The notes: generated by a model from the letters alone, not told the origin. 64,000 nucleotides of DNA from Pelagibacterium lentulum (GCF_003992625.1 NZ_RZMW01000020.1:1-64000), one strand, 5' to 3'; shown: positions 9,745-21,537, counted from the first letter of the stretch. Made by a program: numbers and translations.

Positions 9745-10493
9745 TTGCCCTCCGGACGATTTTCAAAATAGGTCGAACGACGGCCGCGCAGGACGATATC
9801 GAACTTGTAGGCGCGCATATCCATGGGAATCGTATTGCCCATATCCAGCGGCGCGATCAGTTGCTTGATCGCTTCCTTGTCGCTGATCGTATTCACGATC
9901 GGGCAGATATCGATCATCGGATCTCCCTCGAAATACATCTGGGTAATCAGCCTCTGAACGAAACCGGTTCCGAAGACCGAAAAATGGATATGGGCAGGCC
10001 GCCAGTCATTGACCCCATTCGGCCAGGGGTAAGCGCCCGGCTTTACAGTCTTGAACCAGTAATAGCCGTTCTCATCGGTAATCGAGCGGCCAAAGCCGCC
10101 GAAATTTGGGTCGACGGCAGCAAGGTAGCTTTCCTTCTTGTGCCGATAGCGACCGCCTGCGTTGGCTTGCCAATATTCCACAAGCACATTGGGCACCGGC
10201 CGGGCGTTCTCATCGAGAATTTGCCCATGCACCAGAATACGTTGGCCGATCGCAGCTTCACCCGGCCTGGCATAATTCACGATAAGGTCGTTATCGAGCT
10301 CGCCAATCATGTTGTGGCCGAACGCGGGGCCCGTGCGCTCGCTCAGCGTGGAATCGAAGCTGACCAATGTCTGCTTGGGCGCCCGCAACACGCTCGATTT
10401 GTAGCCCGGTGCATAGGACGGCGGATGCCGACTATGATCGCGCGCAAAGAATGAACCGGCGATCTGCGGTGTGTTTGGCAAGCTCGTGCTCAT
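9741..10493 (-). CDS. pcaH: Protocatechuate 3,4-dioxygenase beta subunit
   Basis: This is the catalytic, iron-binding subunit of the intradiol dioxygenase that produces 3-carboxy-cis,cis-muconate. Visible features are the beta-subunit N-terminal segment with HPPSYAPGYKSS, the intradiol motif GRILDENARPVPNVLVEYWQ in slightly altered form (here LVHGQILDEN), and the expected iron ligands: tyrosines in GGRYRHK and a following tyrosine, and the histidines of WRPAHIHFS. It is 250 residues long, normal for PcaH. It overlaps pcaC upstream and pcaG downstream by four bases each. Confidence 0.95.
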   Translation of the reverse strand: MSTSLPNTPQIAGSFFARDHSRHPPSYAPGYKSSVLRAPKQTLVSFDSTLSERTGPAFGHNMIGELDNDLIVNYARPGEAAIGQRILVHGQILDENARPVPNVLVEYWQANAGGRYRHKKESYLAAVDPNFGGFGRSITDENGYYWFKTVKPGAYPWPNGVNDWRPAHIHFSVFGTGFVQRLITQMYFEGDPMIDICPIVNTISDKEAIKQLIAPLDMGNTIPMDMRAYKFDIVLRGRRSTYFENRPEGN

Positions 10494-10891
10494 TTTCCCG
10501 TTTCTCCCTCGATCTCTGCGAACGCCTGTTTTGCGACCTTCATCGCATGATTGGCAGCGGGAACGCCCGCATAAATTGCAACGTGCAGAAGGGCTTCTTG
10601 TATGTCGTCCATTGTGGCGCCGGTACGGGCCGTTGCCCGCACATGCATTGCCATTTCCTCAAAATGCCCCAGCCCGGCGAGCAGCGCGATTGTAACGATG
10701 GAGCGCTCACGCTTGCTCCATGTATCGCGTGACCAGACATGGCCCCAGGCTGCTTCGGTGATAAGGTTCTGAAACGGCGCGTCGAACGCTGTTGTCCGCG
10801 CCACTGCTGCATCGACATAGCTTTCGCCCAGAACGCTGCGGCGCGTTTTCATGCCCTGGCTGTGCCGGTCAATCGGCGCATTTTCGACCAT
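10490..10891 (-). CDS. pcaC: 4-carboxymuconolactone decarboxylase
   Basis: The enzyme decarboxylates gamma-carboxymuconolactone to beta-ketoadipate enol-lactone. It is a small AhpD-fold protein of about 133 residues with GMKTRRSVLGESYVD near the N-terminus and the C-terminal segments GHFEEMAMHVRAT and IYAGVPAANHAMK, characteristic of PcaC. I chose the ATG at 10891, which has GGGAG ten bases upstream; a longer frame from a TTG at 10912 would overlap pcaD. The stop overlaps the pcaH start. Confidence 0.93.
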   Translation of the reverse strand: MVENAPIDRHSQGMKTRRSVLGESYVDAAVARTTAFDAPFQNLITEAAWGHVWSRDTWSKRERSIVTIALLAGLGHFEEMAMHVRATARTGATMDDIQEALLHVAIYAGVPAANHAMKVAKQAFAEIEGETGK

Positions 10892-10895
10892 CGTA

Positions 10896-11696
10896 CTATT
10901 GCTCCCATGCAATTTTGGCGGTGAAGTCCCCGATCAGCCCTGAAAGCTGCTCGGGCGTCTCAACGCAAGGAATATGCCCTGCCCCGGCAACAATCTCGAA
11001 CCGGGCACCGGGAATGGCTTTTGCGAAGTCCTTGACCATTTCAGGCGGGGTCGCCCCGTCCTGATCGCCCACTACACAAAGAGTAGGCACCGCGATCTGC
11101 CCAGCCTTTTCACGCATGTCGAAGGCGGCGATTGCTGCACAACTGCCCACGTATCCTGCAACAGGCTGGCGCACCAGCATGGTCCTGTAACCCGGAAATT
11201 TGACATTGGCAGGATCGCGAAATTGCGGGGTAAACCACCGCTCCAGAATGCCGTCGGCAACTGCTTCAAGTCCGTTGGCTTCGATATTGCCGATGCGCTG
11301 GTGCCAGAAATCGGAATCGCCGATCCGAGCTGCCGTGCCACAAAAGATCAACGCGGAAATCAGGTCAGGACGATCGGCATACAGTTGCTGGGCAATCTGC
11401 CCGCCGATAGAAAGCCCGCAAATGATCGCCTTCTCGACCCCCAAATGGTCAAGCAATGCCGCAAGATCGCTTGCGTGATCGGCCATCCTATAGGGTGGTT
11501 CGCCCAGGTCGGAAAGCCCATGCCCGCGCTTGTCATAGGTCACAATCGCAAACTGATCTGCAAGTTCGGCAACCACTTCGCGCCAGATGCGGAAATCGGT
11601 TCCAAGCGAGTTGATAAACACCAGCACCGGCTTGCCGTCGCCAAGCCCTGTCACCTGAAAATGCAGGTTGATGCCGTTAAGCGTGATGAATTGCAA
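10896..11696 (-). CDS. pcaD: 3-oxoadipate enol-lactonase
   Basis: The enzyme hydrolyses beta-ketoadipate enol-lactone to beta-ketoadipate. It is an alpha/beta hydrolase of 266 residues, with the nucleophile elbow GLSIGG near residue 95, an aspartate in VVGDQDGATP and the histidine in GAGHIPCVE. The reading frame starts with TTG at 11696, placed five bases after a strong GGGAGAG; no suitable ATG is nearby, so a TTG start is likely. It is the first gene of pcaDCHGB, transcribed away from pcaQ and probably activated by PcaQ bound at the site near 11775. Confidence 0.93.
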   Translation of the reverse strand: MQFITLNGINLHFQVTGLGDGKPVLVFINSLGTDFRIWREVVAELADQFAIVTYDKRGHGLSDLGEPPYRMADHASDLAALLDHLGVEKAIICGLSIGGQIAQQLYADRPDLISALIFCGTAARIGDSDFWHQRIGNIEANGLEAVADGILERWFTPQFRDPANVKFPGYRTMLVRQPVAGYVGSCAAIAAFDMREKAGQIAVPTLCVVGDQDGATPPEMVKDFAKAIPGARFEIVAGAGHIPCVETPEQLSGLIGDFTAKIAWEQ

Positions 11697-11767
11697 AATT
11701 ACTCTCCCGTTGCCTGCATATTCACTTGACGGTATGGTTTTGTAAAATGAAATAAATACTCATTGTC

Positions 11768-11783
11768 ATAACCAAAAGGTCAT
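11768..11783. promoter_or_regulatory. Probable PcaQ binding site
   Basis: The sequence ATAACC-AAAA-GGTCAT is an interrupted inverted repeat that matches the ATAACC-N4-GGTTAT type site known for PcaQ in Agrobacterium and Sinorhizobium (from memory), with one mismatch. It sits 72 bases upstream of the pcaD start and 10 bases before the pcaQ ATG, a placement that allows activation of pcaDCHGB and autoregulation of pcaQ. Confidence 0.8.
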
Positions 11784-11792
11784 GCATTCAGT

Positions 11793-12696
11793 ATGATTGA
11801 TAGTCGCATCCGTTTTCGGCACTTGCGGACCTTTGTTGAGGCCGCCCGGCAAGGTTCGATCAGCCGCGCAGCCGAAATCCTAAATGTTACCCAGCCCGCG
11901 GTCACCAAAACCATGCGCGAGCTGGAAGATATTCTGGGCGTCAAACTCTTTGAAAAGGATGGCCGGGGCATCAAGATCACCCGCTATGGTGAGGTTTTTC
12001 TGCGTCACGCTGGCGCCAGCATCGCCGCCGTTCAACAGGGTGTGGACAGCCTCAACCGCGGCAATGCTGGCCCGCCAATCCGCGTTGGCGCCCTGCCCAC
12101 GGTTTCCGCACGCATCATGCCCAAGGCTATGCGGCAGTTCCTGATCGAAAATACGGAAACGCTGGTAAAGATCGTCACCGGCGAAAATACCGTGCTGCTG
12201 GACCAGTTGCGATCCGGCCAACTCGATTTGGTGATCGGTCGCCTCGCTGCGCCTGAGCAAATGACCGGCCTTGCCTTCGACTACCTGTATTCCGAGCAGG
12301 TGCGCTTTGCCGTGCGCAAGGACCATCCCTTGCTCGATTCCAAAAGGCTCGATTTCGCGCGTCTGCCTGAATTTCCCATTCTGATGCCGCCGGGCTCGGC
12401 GGTCATTCGACCTTTTGTTGATCGGTTCCTGCTTGCACACGGAATGGCCGAGTTGCCGCACGTAATCGAAACGGTTTCCGATTCCTTCGGACGCGCCTTT
12501 GTCCAACAAACCGATGCTGTATGGATCATTTCCGAAGGCGTCATCTCGCAGGACGTTGCGGCGGGCTTACTCGCATGGCTTCCGCTCGATACCGGAGAAA
12601 CCAAAGGCTCGGTTGGCCTTACAACGCGCAAGGCGACCGAACCCAATGCGCCCCTCGACATTCTCGTCGGCACGATCCGCGAGACCGTAAACCAGC

Positions 12697-12707
<11 letters not shown>
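11793..12707 (+). CDS. pcaQ: LysR-type activator of the pca operon
   Basis: This LysR-family regulator of 304 residues has an N-terminal winged helix-turn-helix (about residues 8-65, with RQGSISRAAEILNVTQPAVT) and a C-terminal periplasmic-binding-protein-like effector domain. Position and orientation, divergent from pcaDCHGB with a PcaQ-type box between, identify it as PcaQ. In relatives the coinducers are beta-carboxymuconate and gamma-carboxymuconolactone. The 3' end overlaps the convergent AraC-family gene by 11 bases. Confidence 0.92.
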
Positions 12708-14856
<2,149 letters not shown>

Positions 14857-14886
14857 AGAGATTTGCGGGCACCCAAGTCGAATGCT

Positions 14887-16029
14887 ATGGACATGGAAAC
14901 ATCCAAGCATATAGGCCCGATCACAATGCCTCGCCCACTCTTCACGCCGCTCGTCGAAGCCTTGCCTGCGACCGTCCCCTTTGTCGGCCCTGAAGCCCTG
15001 GAGCGCCGTTCGGGCATAGCGATCAAGGCAAGGCTCGGTGCCAATGAAAACAATTTCGGCCCCGCCCCAAGCGTTATCGCGGCAATCGCGAATGCCGCAC
15101 CGGACGTCTGGAAATACTGCGATTCTGAAAGCCATGAACTTCGCGGCGCACTGGCTGAAAACCTCGCGCTCATGCCAGAACAAATCCTTGTCGGTGAAGG
15201 TATCGATGGCCTGTTAGGCCTGACCTGTCGGCTGTTTCTGGCACAGGGCGACAAGGCGGTTACATCGCTTGGCGCCTATCCCACGTTCAGCTACCACGTC
15301 GCGGGCTTTGGTGGACACCTGGTGCCTGTTCCCTACAAGGATGACAGGGAAGATCTCCAGGGCCTGATGGCCGCGGTGAAAAAGCATCGCCCGAAGATCG
15401 TCTATCTCTCCAACCCGGACAATCCAATGGGCACATGGTGGCACGCGGATGCCATCGTGGATTTCGCAAAGAACATACCGGACGAAACAGTCATCATTCT
15501 GGATGAGGCCTATTGCGAAACGGCCCCCTCAGACGCCGTTCCACCGCTTGGTTTCGCATTGCCAAATCTTCTGCGCTACCGCACTTTTTCAAAGGTTTAC
15601 GGGCTTGCGGGCCAACGCATCGGCTATATCTTTGGCGAGTCCGATGTGATTGCGGGATTTGATCGCATCCGTAATCATTTCGGCGTCAACAAGATCGCCC
15701 AGATCGCAGCCTTGGCCGCACTCAAAGACAGGGACTATCTAGGCAAAGTCATCGACTGGACTGCTGCCGGTCGCGCGGAGATTGCCCGGTTTACCAACGA
15801 GTTGGGACTAAGCCCGCTCCCATCAGGCACCAATTTCGTCACTGTCGATTGCGGTCGCGATGCGGCTTACGCCCAAGCCATTCTCAATGGCCTGGCGGAG
15901 CGCGGCGTTTTCATCCGCAAGCCAATGGCCCCCGGACTTGATCGCTGCATCAGAATTTCCGTGGGCACAGAAAAGGACCTCGAGATTGCGCGCGCTGCAT
16001 TAGCCGACACACTCAAGGCCCTGAACTGA
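14887..16029 (+). CDS. HisC-like PLP-dependent aminotransferase
   Basis: This is a class I/II fold aminotransferase similar to histidinol-phosphate aminotransferases. It shows GANENNFGPAP near the N-terminus, the segment YLSNPDNPMGTW, the aspartate of ILDEAY, and the PLP lysine in FSKVYGLAGQRIGY. It sits alone between pobA (31 bases before) and the ectoine genes (convergent), not in a his operon, so its substrate is uncertain. A general aromatic or acidic amino-acid transaminase role is possible. The start is uncertain: ATGs at 14887, 14893 and 14926 are all possible, none with a strong ribosome binding site, and homologues I remember begin near the third. Confidence 0.8.
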   Translation: MDMETSKHIGPITMPRPLFTPLVEALPATVPFVGPEALERRSGIAIKARLGANENNFGPAPSVIAAIANAAPDVWKYCDSESHELRGALAENLALMPEQILVGEGIDGLLGLTCRLFLAQGDKAVTSLGAYPTFSYHVAGFGGHLVPVPYKDDREDLQGLMAAVKKHRPKIVYLSNPDNPMGTWWHADAIVDFAKNIPDETVIILDEAYCETAPSDAVPPLGFALPNLLRYRTFSKVYGLAGQRIGYIFGESDVIAGFDRIRNHFGVNKIAQIAALAALKDRDYLGKVIDWTAAGRAEIARFTNELGLSPLPSGTNFVTVDCGRDAAYAQAILNGLAERGVFIRKPMAPGLDRCIRISVGTEKDLEIARAALADTLKALN

Positions 16030-16045
16030 CTCTTAAATCCTCATT

Positions 16046-17416
16046 CTAGCCGAGCACTTTTTCCACAGCCTGCACAGTCTTTTCCACAATGATGTCGGCT
16101 TCGGCTTCTGTCAGACAGAGCGGCGGTGCAAAGCCCAGAATGTCGCCTTGTGGCATGGCGCGCGCAATGACGCCGAGCTTGACGAGTTCGCCTGCGATCT
16201 GCGGTCCGATTTTCTCCGAAGCATCGAAGAATGTTGTGGTTTCGCGATCTTTCACGAACTCCACGGCGCACAGCATACCTTCGCCGCGTACTTCGCCAAC
16301 ATTGGCGTGCTCTCCAAGAGCGGCAGTCATGGCGTTGTTTAGGTGGGCGCCCGTTTTCCCGGCGTTTTCCACAAGGCCGAGTTTGTCGATAAGGTTGAGG
16401 TTGGCCACACCCGCCGCCGCACCGATCGGGTGGGCCGAGTATGTCCAGCCGTGACCGATTGGCCCATTCTCATCGGTGCCTTGCTCAAGCACCTTCCAGA
16501 CTTTTTCAGAGACTATGGAGCCGGAAAGCGGCGCATAGGCCGACGTCAGCCCCTTGGCGATGGTGATAATGTCCGGTTTGATCCCATAGTGATCTGAACC
16601 GAACATCGAACCCAGCCGACCAAATCCGGTAACAACTTCATCCGCGACCAGCAGGATGTCATGTTTCTCCAGCACAGCCTGAATGGCAGCCCAATAACCC
16701 TGCGGCGGAGGCACAATGCCGCCAGTGCCCAGAATCGGCTCACCGATAAAGGCAGCGATGGTATCGGCGCCTTCGCGCGCAATCAGAGCTTCCAGTTCGG
16801 CGACACAATGGCCGACAAACTCAGCCTCGCTCATATCCTGTCTTGGGCGCCGCAAGTAGTACGGAGCCTCAGTGTGCAGAACCTGGGAAAGTGGCAGGTC
16901 GAACTTGTTGTGAAAGCTCATCAGACCCGTCAGCGAGCCGGTCATAAGACCTGAACCGTGATAACCGCGCCAGCGCGAGATGATCTTCTTTTTGTTCGGG
17001 CGCCGCAGAATGTTGTTGTAGTACCAGATCAGCTTGATGTTGGTTTCATTGGCATCCGAACCGCCAAGTCCGAAATAGACTTTGCTCATATGGGCCGGCG
17101 CACGATCCAGAATCATCTTGGCAAGCGTGATTGCAGTTTCAGTGCCGTGACCAACATAGGCGTGATAATAGGCCAACTCACGCGCCTGCTCGGCGATGGC
17201 ATCGGCGATTTCGGTACGCCCGTAGCCGACATTGACGCAGTAAAGGCCCGCAAAGGCATCGAGCAACCTGTTACCGTCACGGTCCTCAATATAGACGCCC
17301 GAACCGCCCGTCACGATGCGGTTGGGACTTTCCCCGCGCGCATGTTGCGCCAGATGCGTCGATGGATGGAAGAAATTATCGCGGTCCCAGCGGTCGAGTT
17401 GGTCGTTCGAGAGCAT
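16046..17416 (-). CDS. doeD: Class III aminotransferase, probable L-2,4-diaminobutyrate transaminase (ectoine catabolism)
   Basis: This PLP-dependent class III (omega) aminotransferase of 456 residues shows the cofactor loop GSDANETNIK, the aspartate of LVADEVVTGFGR, and the PLP lysine in IAKGLTSAYAPLSG. In ectoine catabolism DoeD converts L-2,4-diaminobutyrate to aspartate semialdehyde. The assignment rests on its place directly after a doeC-type dehydrogenase in the ectoine island. The ATG at 17416 is chosen because the protein family begins near LSNDQLDRWDRDNFFHP; the upstream extension runs toward doeC. A different omega-amino acid substrate cannot be excluded. Confidence 0.8.
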   Translation of the reverse strand: MLSNDQLDRWDRDNFFHPSTHLAQHARGESPNRIVTGGSGVYIEDRDGNRLLDAFAGLYCVNVGYGRTEIADAIAEQARELAYYHAYVGHGTETAITLAKMILDRAPAHMSKVYFGLGGSDANETNIKLIWYYNNILRRPNKKKIISRWRGYHGSGLMTGSLTGLMSFHNKFDLPLSQVLHTEAPYYLRRPRQDMSEAEFVGHCVAELEALIAREGADTIAAFIGEPILGTGGIVPPPQGYWAAIQAVLEKHDILLVADEVVTGFGRLGSMFGSDHYGIKPDIITIAKGLTSAYAPLSGSIVSEKVWKVLEQGTDENGPIGHGWTYSAHPIGAAAGVANLNLIDKLGLVENAGKTGAHLNNAMTAALGEHANVGEVRGEGMLCAVEFVKDRETTTFFDASEKIGPQIAGELVKLGVIARAMPQGDILGFAPPLCLTEAEADIIVEKTVQAVEKVLG

Positions 17417-17454
17417 TGTTCTTGTCCTTGATATTTGTGCTTGTATTCGTGTTC

Positions 17455-18942
17455 TCAGCGCCAGTCCCGGCACACATATTTGACTTCCGTGAACTCCTCC
17501 ATGCCCAAACGGGCACCTTCACGGCCCAGGCCGGACTGCTTCATTCCCCCGAAAGGGATCGGCGCGCCGGTTACCTTGGTGCGATTGACAGCTACCATGC
17601 CGTATTGCAGGGCACGGGAAGCCCGATAAATGCGTCGCGGATTGTTGGTATGCAGATAGGCAACAAGGCCGTATTCGCTATCGTTGGCCCGCTTGATCGC
17701 CTCGTCCTCGCTATCGAACGGCGCAAGCGCTGCAACAGGCCCAAACGTCTCCTCATGCATGATCAATGCATTTTCAGGTACATCGGCCAGAACGGTTGGT
17801 TGGAAAAACAAGGGGCCCATGACATCGACCTTGCCGCCCACAAGGCATTTCGCGCCCTTGGCCAAGGCGTCCTCAACATGGGAAACCTGCTTATCCACGG
17901 CCTTCTGATTCATCAGCGGGCCGATATCGGGATCATCCATGCCATTGCCCAGCGTGAGACGTCTGGTGGCTTCGGCAAACCGATTACAGAATTCCGCATA
18001 GATGGGCCGTTCGATCAGAAACCTGTTGGCACCGAGACAGTCTTGTCCGCTGGTGGCAAATTTTGCTTTGATCGCTTCATCGACTGCCTGATCAAGATCT
18101 GCATCGGCGAAAACGAGAAATGGCGCGTGACCGCCAAGCTCCATCACAAGGCGCTTAACCGTATCGGCCGACTGGCGATACAAAAGCCGCCCGATTTCGG
18201 TTGAACCGGTAAAGGAAAGCACCCGTACACGAGGATCCTGCGTCCAAGGCTCAACAATTGTCGAAGCTCGCCCTGTCACAATATTGAACGCACCAGCAGG
18301 CAGACCCGCACGGCTGGCAAGAACGGCAAGCGCCGTCGCGGAATATGGAGTTTCCGACGAGGGATGAACAACGCAGGTACACCCTGCCGCCAACGCCGCC
18401 GCCGCCTTGCGCGTGATCATTGCCGATGGAAAGTTCCAAGGCGTAACGAGCGCGGCAACGCCGCACGGCTCGCGCCAGACTTCGACCTCGGCATCGGGAA
18501 GATGAGAAGTTACCGATTCAATATTGGGGCGTTTGGCCTCTTCCGAATAGAACTCGATGAACGAAGCCGCATAGTCGATTTCTCCACGCGCCTCGGAAAT
18601 GGGCTTGCCCTGTTCTGCCGTCATGATCCGGGCAAGATCCTCCTTGGCATCGAGCATCAGCTCGAACCAACGCCGCAAGATGATTGCGCGCTCCTGCGGC
18701 AACAACGCAGACCATTGCCCAAATGCGACCTGTGCGCTGTCGACGGCAGAGCGCGACTGCTCGGCATCGAGCGAAGCAATCGAACCAATTGCCGCGCCAT
18801 TTGCGGGATCATACACATCGATAGCAGGTTGTTTGCCATTCACGACACGGCCATCGACAAAGGCAAATTCACAAAGCAGATCGGGGTCCGCCAGCAGCGA
18901 TGTCAAGCCATCAAGACGGGTCTTTGGGGAAGGTTTGGCCAT
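17455..18942 (-). CDS. doeC: NAD(P)-dependent aldehyde dehydrogenase, probable aspartate-semialdehyde dehydrogenase of ectoine catabolism
   Basis: The protein belongs to the succinate-semialdehyde dehydrogenase (GabD-like) group. It shows the NAD-binding VTPWNFPSAMITRKAAAALA, the general base in MELGGHAPFLVF and the catalytic cysteine in SGQDCLGANRF. DoeC oxidises aspartate semialdehyde to aspartate at the end of ectoine breakdown, and this is the likely role beside doeD. ATG at 18942 lies nine bases after GGGAG; a GTG two codons upstream is closer to it. A 38-base gap separates it from doeD. A true succinate-semialdehyde dehydrogenase would look very similar. Confidence 0.8.
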   Translation of the reverse strand: MAKPSPKTRLDGLTSLLADPDLLCEFAFVDGRVVNGKQPAIDVYDPANGAAIGSIASLDAEQSRSAVDSAQVAFGQWSALLPQERAIILRRWFELMLDAKEDLARIMTAEQGKPISEARGEIDYAASFIEFYSEEAKRPNIESVTSHLPDAEVEVWREPCGVAALVTPWNFPSAMITRKAAAALAAGCTCVVHPSSETPYSATALAVLASRAGLPAGAFNIVTGRASTIVEPWTQDPRVRVLSFTGSTEIGRLLYRQSADTVKRLVMELGGHAPFLVFADADLDQAVDEAIKAKFATSGQDCLGANRFLIERPIYAEFCNRFAEATRRLTLGNGMDDPDIGPLMNQKAVDKQVSHVEDALAKGAKCLVGGKVDVMGPLFFQPTVLADVPENALIMHEETFGPVAALAPFDSEDEAIKRANDSEYGLVAYLHTNNPRRIYRASRALQYGMVAVNRTKVTGAPIPFGGMKQSGLGREGARLGMEEFTEVKYVCRDWR

Positions 18943-19101
18943 ACGCACATTCTCCCACGCGCATAGAGTTCACATGGGCGACAGCATAGCGATTGCTGGG
19001 GAGAGACGTTCGCCAAACTGGAGCGCTTACGGCGAGACTTGTTCTGCCTTTCGCTCTCCGAAGCGATAGATCATCTGAAAGCGGTCAAAGCAGGCGGAGA
19101 C

Positions 19102-19623
19102 TCACACCGGCTCACCAAGTAGCGCATTTACCGGAAGCGGCGCATTCTTGACCGGCATGGTAACAACATAGGAATAGTAGCGTTTTACGCCCACCTGCGC
19201 TGCCAGCAAACCTTCAATCAGCGCCTGATAAGCCTCGAGATCGCGCGTTACGACCTTGAGCATGTAGTCTATGCCACCGCCAACGGCCCAGCATTCGACG
19301 ATCTGCTCATTGGCCATTATTGCCGCCTCGAAATTCGCAAAATCTTCCGCTTGATGACTTTGCAATTCGATCTGCACAAACACGATCGTTAAGGGACCAA
19401 AAGCGCGCAGCGAAATCTGGGCGCCGTAGCTCTCGATGATACCGGCATCCTCGAGCCTTTTCAGGCGCTCCCAACATGGGGTTGGCGTTAGATTGACGCG
19501 TTCGGCAAGCGTTGCCTTGGGAATGCGCCCCTCCCGCTGCAAGATCGTCAGAATCTTGACGTCGCGATCGTCAAGCTTGATTTGCCCCTGTCTGATGTGC
19601 CGCCTCCGAAGCCTTTGATGCAA
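19102..19623 (-). CDS. doeX: Lrp/AsnC-family regulator, probable DoeX
   Basis: This one-component regulator has an N-terminal helix-turn-helix (KLDDRDVKILTILQREGRIP, then TLAERVNLTPTPCWERLKRL) and a C-terminal RAM effector domain with the GGIDYMLKV motif. Lrp-type DoeX genes occur in Halomonas-type ectoine degradation clusters and bind near doeA. No ATG precedes the domain: the only start after the upstream stop is TTG at 19623, without a clear ribosome binding site, so the N-terminus is uncertain. It lies between doeC and the TRAP/usp genes in the same orientation. Confidence 0.75.
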   Translation of the reverse strand: MHQRLRRRHIRQGQIKLDDRDVKILTILQREGRIPKATLAERVNLTPTPCWERLKRLEDAGIIESYGAQISLRAFGPLTIVFVQIELQSHQAEDFANFEAAIMANEQIVECWAVGGGIDYMLKVVTRDLEAYQALIEGLLAAQVGVKRYYSYVVTMPVKNAPLPVNALLGEPV

Positions 19624-19774
19624 AGCATTGAATAGGCGGCAACATTAGTGCGATGGGATAGCTTTCGTCTAGAGGCAACAAGCGCAAAAGACCTCGACCA
19701 GCCGCCGCGAATGGCAACCGGTGCCTGGTTTTGCCATGCCACGCCGCATTTCAGCGCTCGCGGCCCAATAGATA

Positions 19775-20221
19775 CTATTTCGCAACCACGCAGGTTACTT
19801 TCGACAGGCCCACAACCTTGTGGGAAACCGAGCCGAGAAAAAATCCATCTGCATCACCGTGGCCGCGCGCGCCCAGGACAATTGCATCGCAATTGCGCTG
19901 ATCTGCAAAGTCCACGATAGCGCGAGCGGGATGACCACGCTTTGCAAAAGCCTCCACTTTCTCGACGCCCCCCTCGATAAGGCGCGCCTTGGCTGCGGCC
20001 GCAGTTTCAGTAGCAAACTGCTTGAGCGCCTGATCGGGCGTATCGCCTCCCTGCAAACCTACCCGCACCATCGACAGCGACGCTTCAGCTTGCGAGTGAT
20101 GTCTGTAAACACATAAGGCAATGACCAAGCCGTCATATTTTCTGGCCAGGTCGATAGCCGTATCCACGGCACGGTCTGACTGCTCTGAACCATCGACAGC
20201 GACGAGTATTTTGGAAAACAT
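19775..20221 (-). CDS. teaD: Universal stress protein A family (TeaD-like)
   Basis: This 148-residue UspA-fold protein has the ATP-binding pattern GARGHGDADGFFLGSVS near residue 118 and begins FSKILVAVDGSEQSD. It directly follows the large TRAP subunit gene by 26 bases, as teaD does in Halomonas elongata, where the ATP-binding TeaD modulates activity of the TeaABC ectoine transporter. A strong GGAGG precedes the ATG. The assignment depends on context. Confidence 0.83.
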   Translation of the reverse strand: MFSKILVAVDGSEQSDRAVDTAIDLARKYDGLVIALCVYRHHSQAEASLSMVRVGLQGGDTPDQALKQFATETAAAAKARLIEGGVEKVEAFAKRGHPARAIVDFADQRNCDAIVLGARGHGDADGFFLGSVSHKVVGLSKVTCVVAK

Positions 20222-20247
20222 CTCTCGATCCTCCTTATGTCTTGCCG

Positions 20248-21537
20248 TTAGCGGAAGGCCAGATCACGCAGGAACAATGCAATCTGCGGGAACATGATGA
20301 GCGAAATACTGACAGCAAAGAGAATCACGATGAATGGCGGCGTCCCTTTGATGACGTCGAGATAGGGTCGCTTGAACACGGCGATGGCCGTGAAGATGTC
20401 GCACCCGAATGGAGGCGTCGCCGACCCGATCGCCACCTGTAACGTGATGATCACCCCCACCAGCACCGGATCGATACCCAGGGCGTTCACGATGGGTGCA
20501 AAAATCGGCACCAGCACCAGAATGACAACGATGGGATCGACGAACATGCAGCCGACAAAGAACGCAATCGAGATGGCAATCAGAACAGTCGTTGGGCCGG
20601 CATCCATCAACCCCAGCGCGCCGAGGATCATCTGCGGGATCTGCTGGAAGGAGATGACCCAGGAAAATGCTGCCCCTGCCCCCACCAGTATGAAGACCAC
20701 TGCCGTGATCATGCCGGTCGACTTGGCAATCGGGATGATGTCACTGAACTTGAGCGAACGGAAAACGATGAACTCGAGAATTATCGCGTAAAGAACGCAG
20801 ACCGAGGCCGCCTCAGTGGGACTGAACACGCCTCCATATATCCCACCAACGATAATGGCCGGGAAACCTAGCGGCCAGATGGCATTGACCAGCGCCTTGC
20901 CGCGCTGCCGCCAACTTGCCTTCTCCTCGGTCGGAATGTTGTTGCGTACGGCGTAGATCACACAATAGATCGAAAAGAGGACCAGGATCAGCAGACCTGG
21001 CCCCACCCCGGCAATGAACAGCTCGGAAATCGACGTGCCGGAAATCACGCCATAGATAATCATGGCAATGGACGGCGGTATCAGCATCGCGATATCTGAG
21101 GCGTTGACGATCAAAGCCATCGAGAAGCTGTCTTTGTATCCGCCTTTGAGCATGCGCGGGCGCATCGGAGAACCGATTGCAACCACCGTCGCCTGGGTGG
21201 ACCCCGAAACTGCGCCAAACAGCGTACACCCGGTTGCTGTAGCGATACCAAGCCCACCTTTCACGTGCCCCACGAAGCTCATGACCAAATCGATCAGTCG
21301 CGTGGCCGATTGTCCCTTGGTAATAATATCTGCGGCTAGGATGAACATGGGCACCGCCACCAGCGCCGATGGGCGGATGCCGGCAAGAATCTGCTGTACC
21401 ATAATTTCCGGCCCGACCGGCAGATACAGGAAAAAGGCGACGAAACACGCCGCGAGCAGCGGGATCATCATGGGGAAGCCCAAAAGGAGCAATCCCACCA
21501 TGACGACAATCATCCATGTTGCGAGTTCTTGTGCCAT
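20248..21537 (-). CDS. teaC: Ectoine/hydroxyectoine TRAP transporter, large permease subunit
   Basis: This DctM-type large membrane subunit of about 12 segments (429 residues) has the family stretches GCTLFGAVSGSTQATVVAIG, IPPSIAMIIYGVISGTS and FSPTEAASVCVLYA. It provides the Na+-coupled channel for solute delivered by the binding protein at 22278-23324. It lies 12 bases after the small subunit gene, with GGGGGAG in front. The substrate is inferred from the very close resemblance of the binding protein to TeaA. Confidence 0.92.
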   Translation of the reverse strand: MAQELATWMIVVMVGLLLLGFPMMIPLLAACFVAFFLYLPVGPEIMVQQILAGIRPSALVAVPMFILAADIITKGQSATRLIDLVMSFVGHVKGGLGIATATGCTLFGAVSGSTQATVVAIGSPMRPRMLKGGYKDSFSMALIVNASDIAMLIPPSIAMIIYGVISGTSISELFIAGVGPGLLILVLFSIYCVIYAVRNNIPTEEKASWRQRGKALVNAIWPLGFPAIIVGGIYGGVFSPTEAASVCVLYAIILEFIVFRSLKFSDIIPIAKSTGMITAVVFILVGAGAAFSWVISFQQIPQMILGALGLMDAGPTTVLIAISIAFFVGCMFVDPIVVILVLVPIFAPIVNALGIDPVLVGVIITLQVAIGSATPPFGCDIFTAIAVFKRPYLDVIKGTPPFIVILFAVSISLIMFPQIALFLRDLAFR

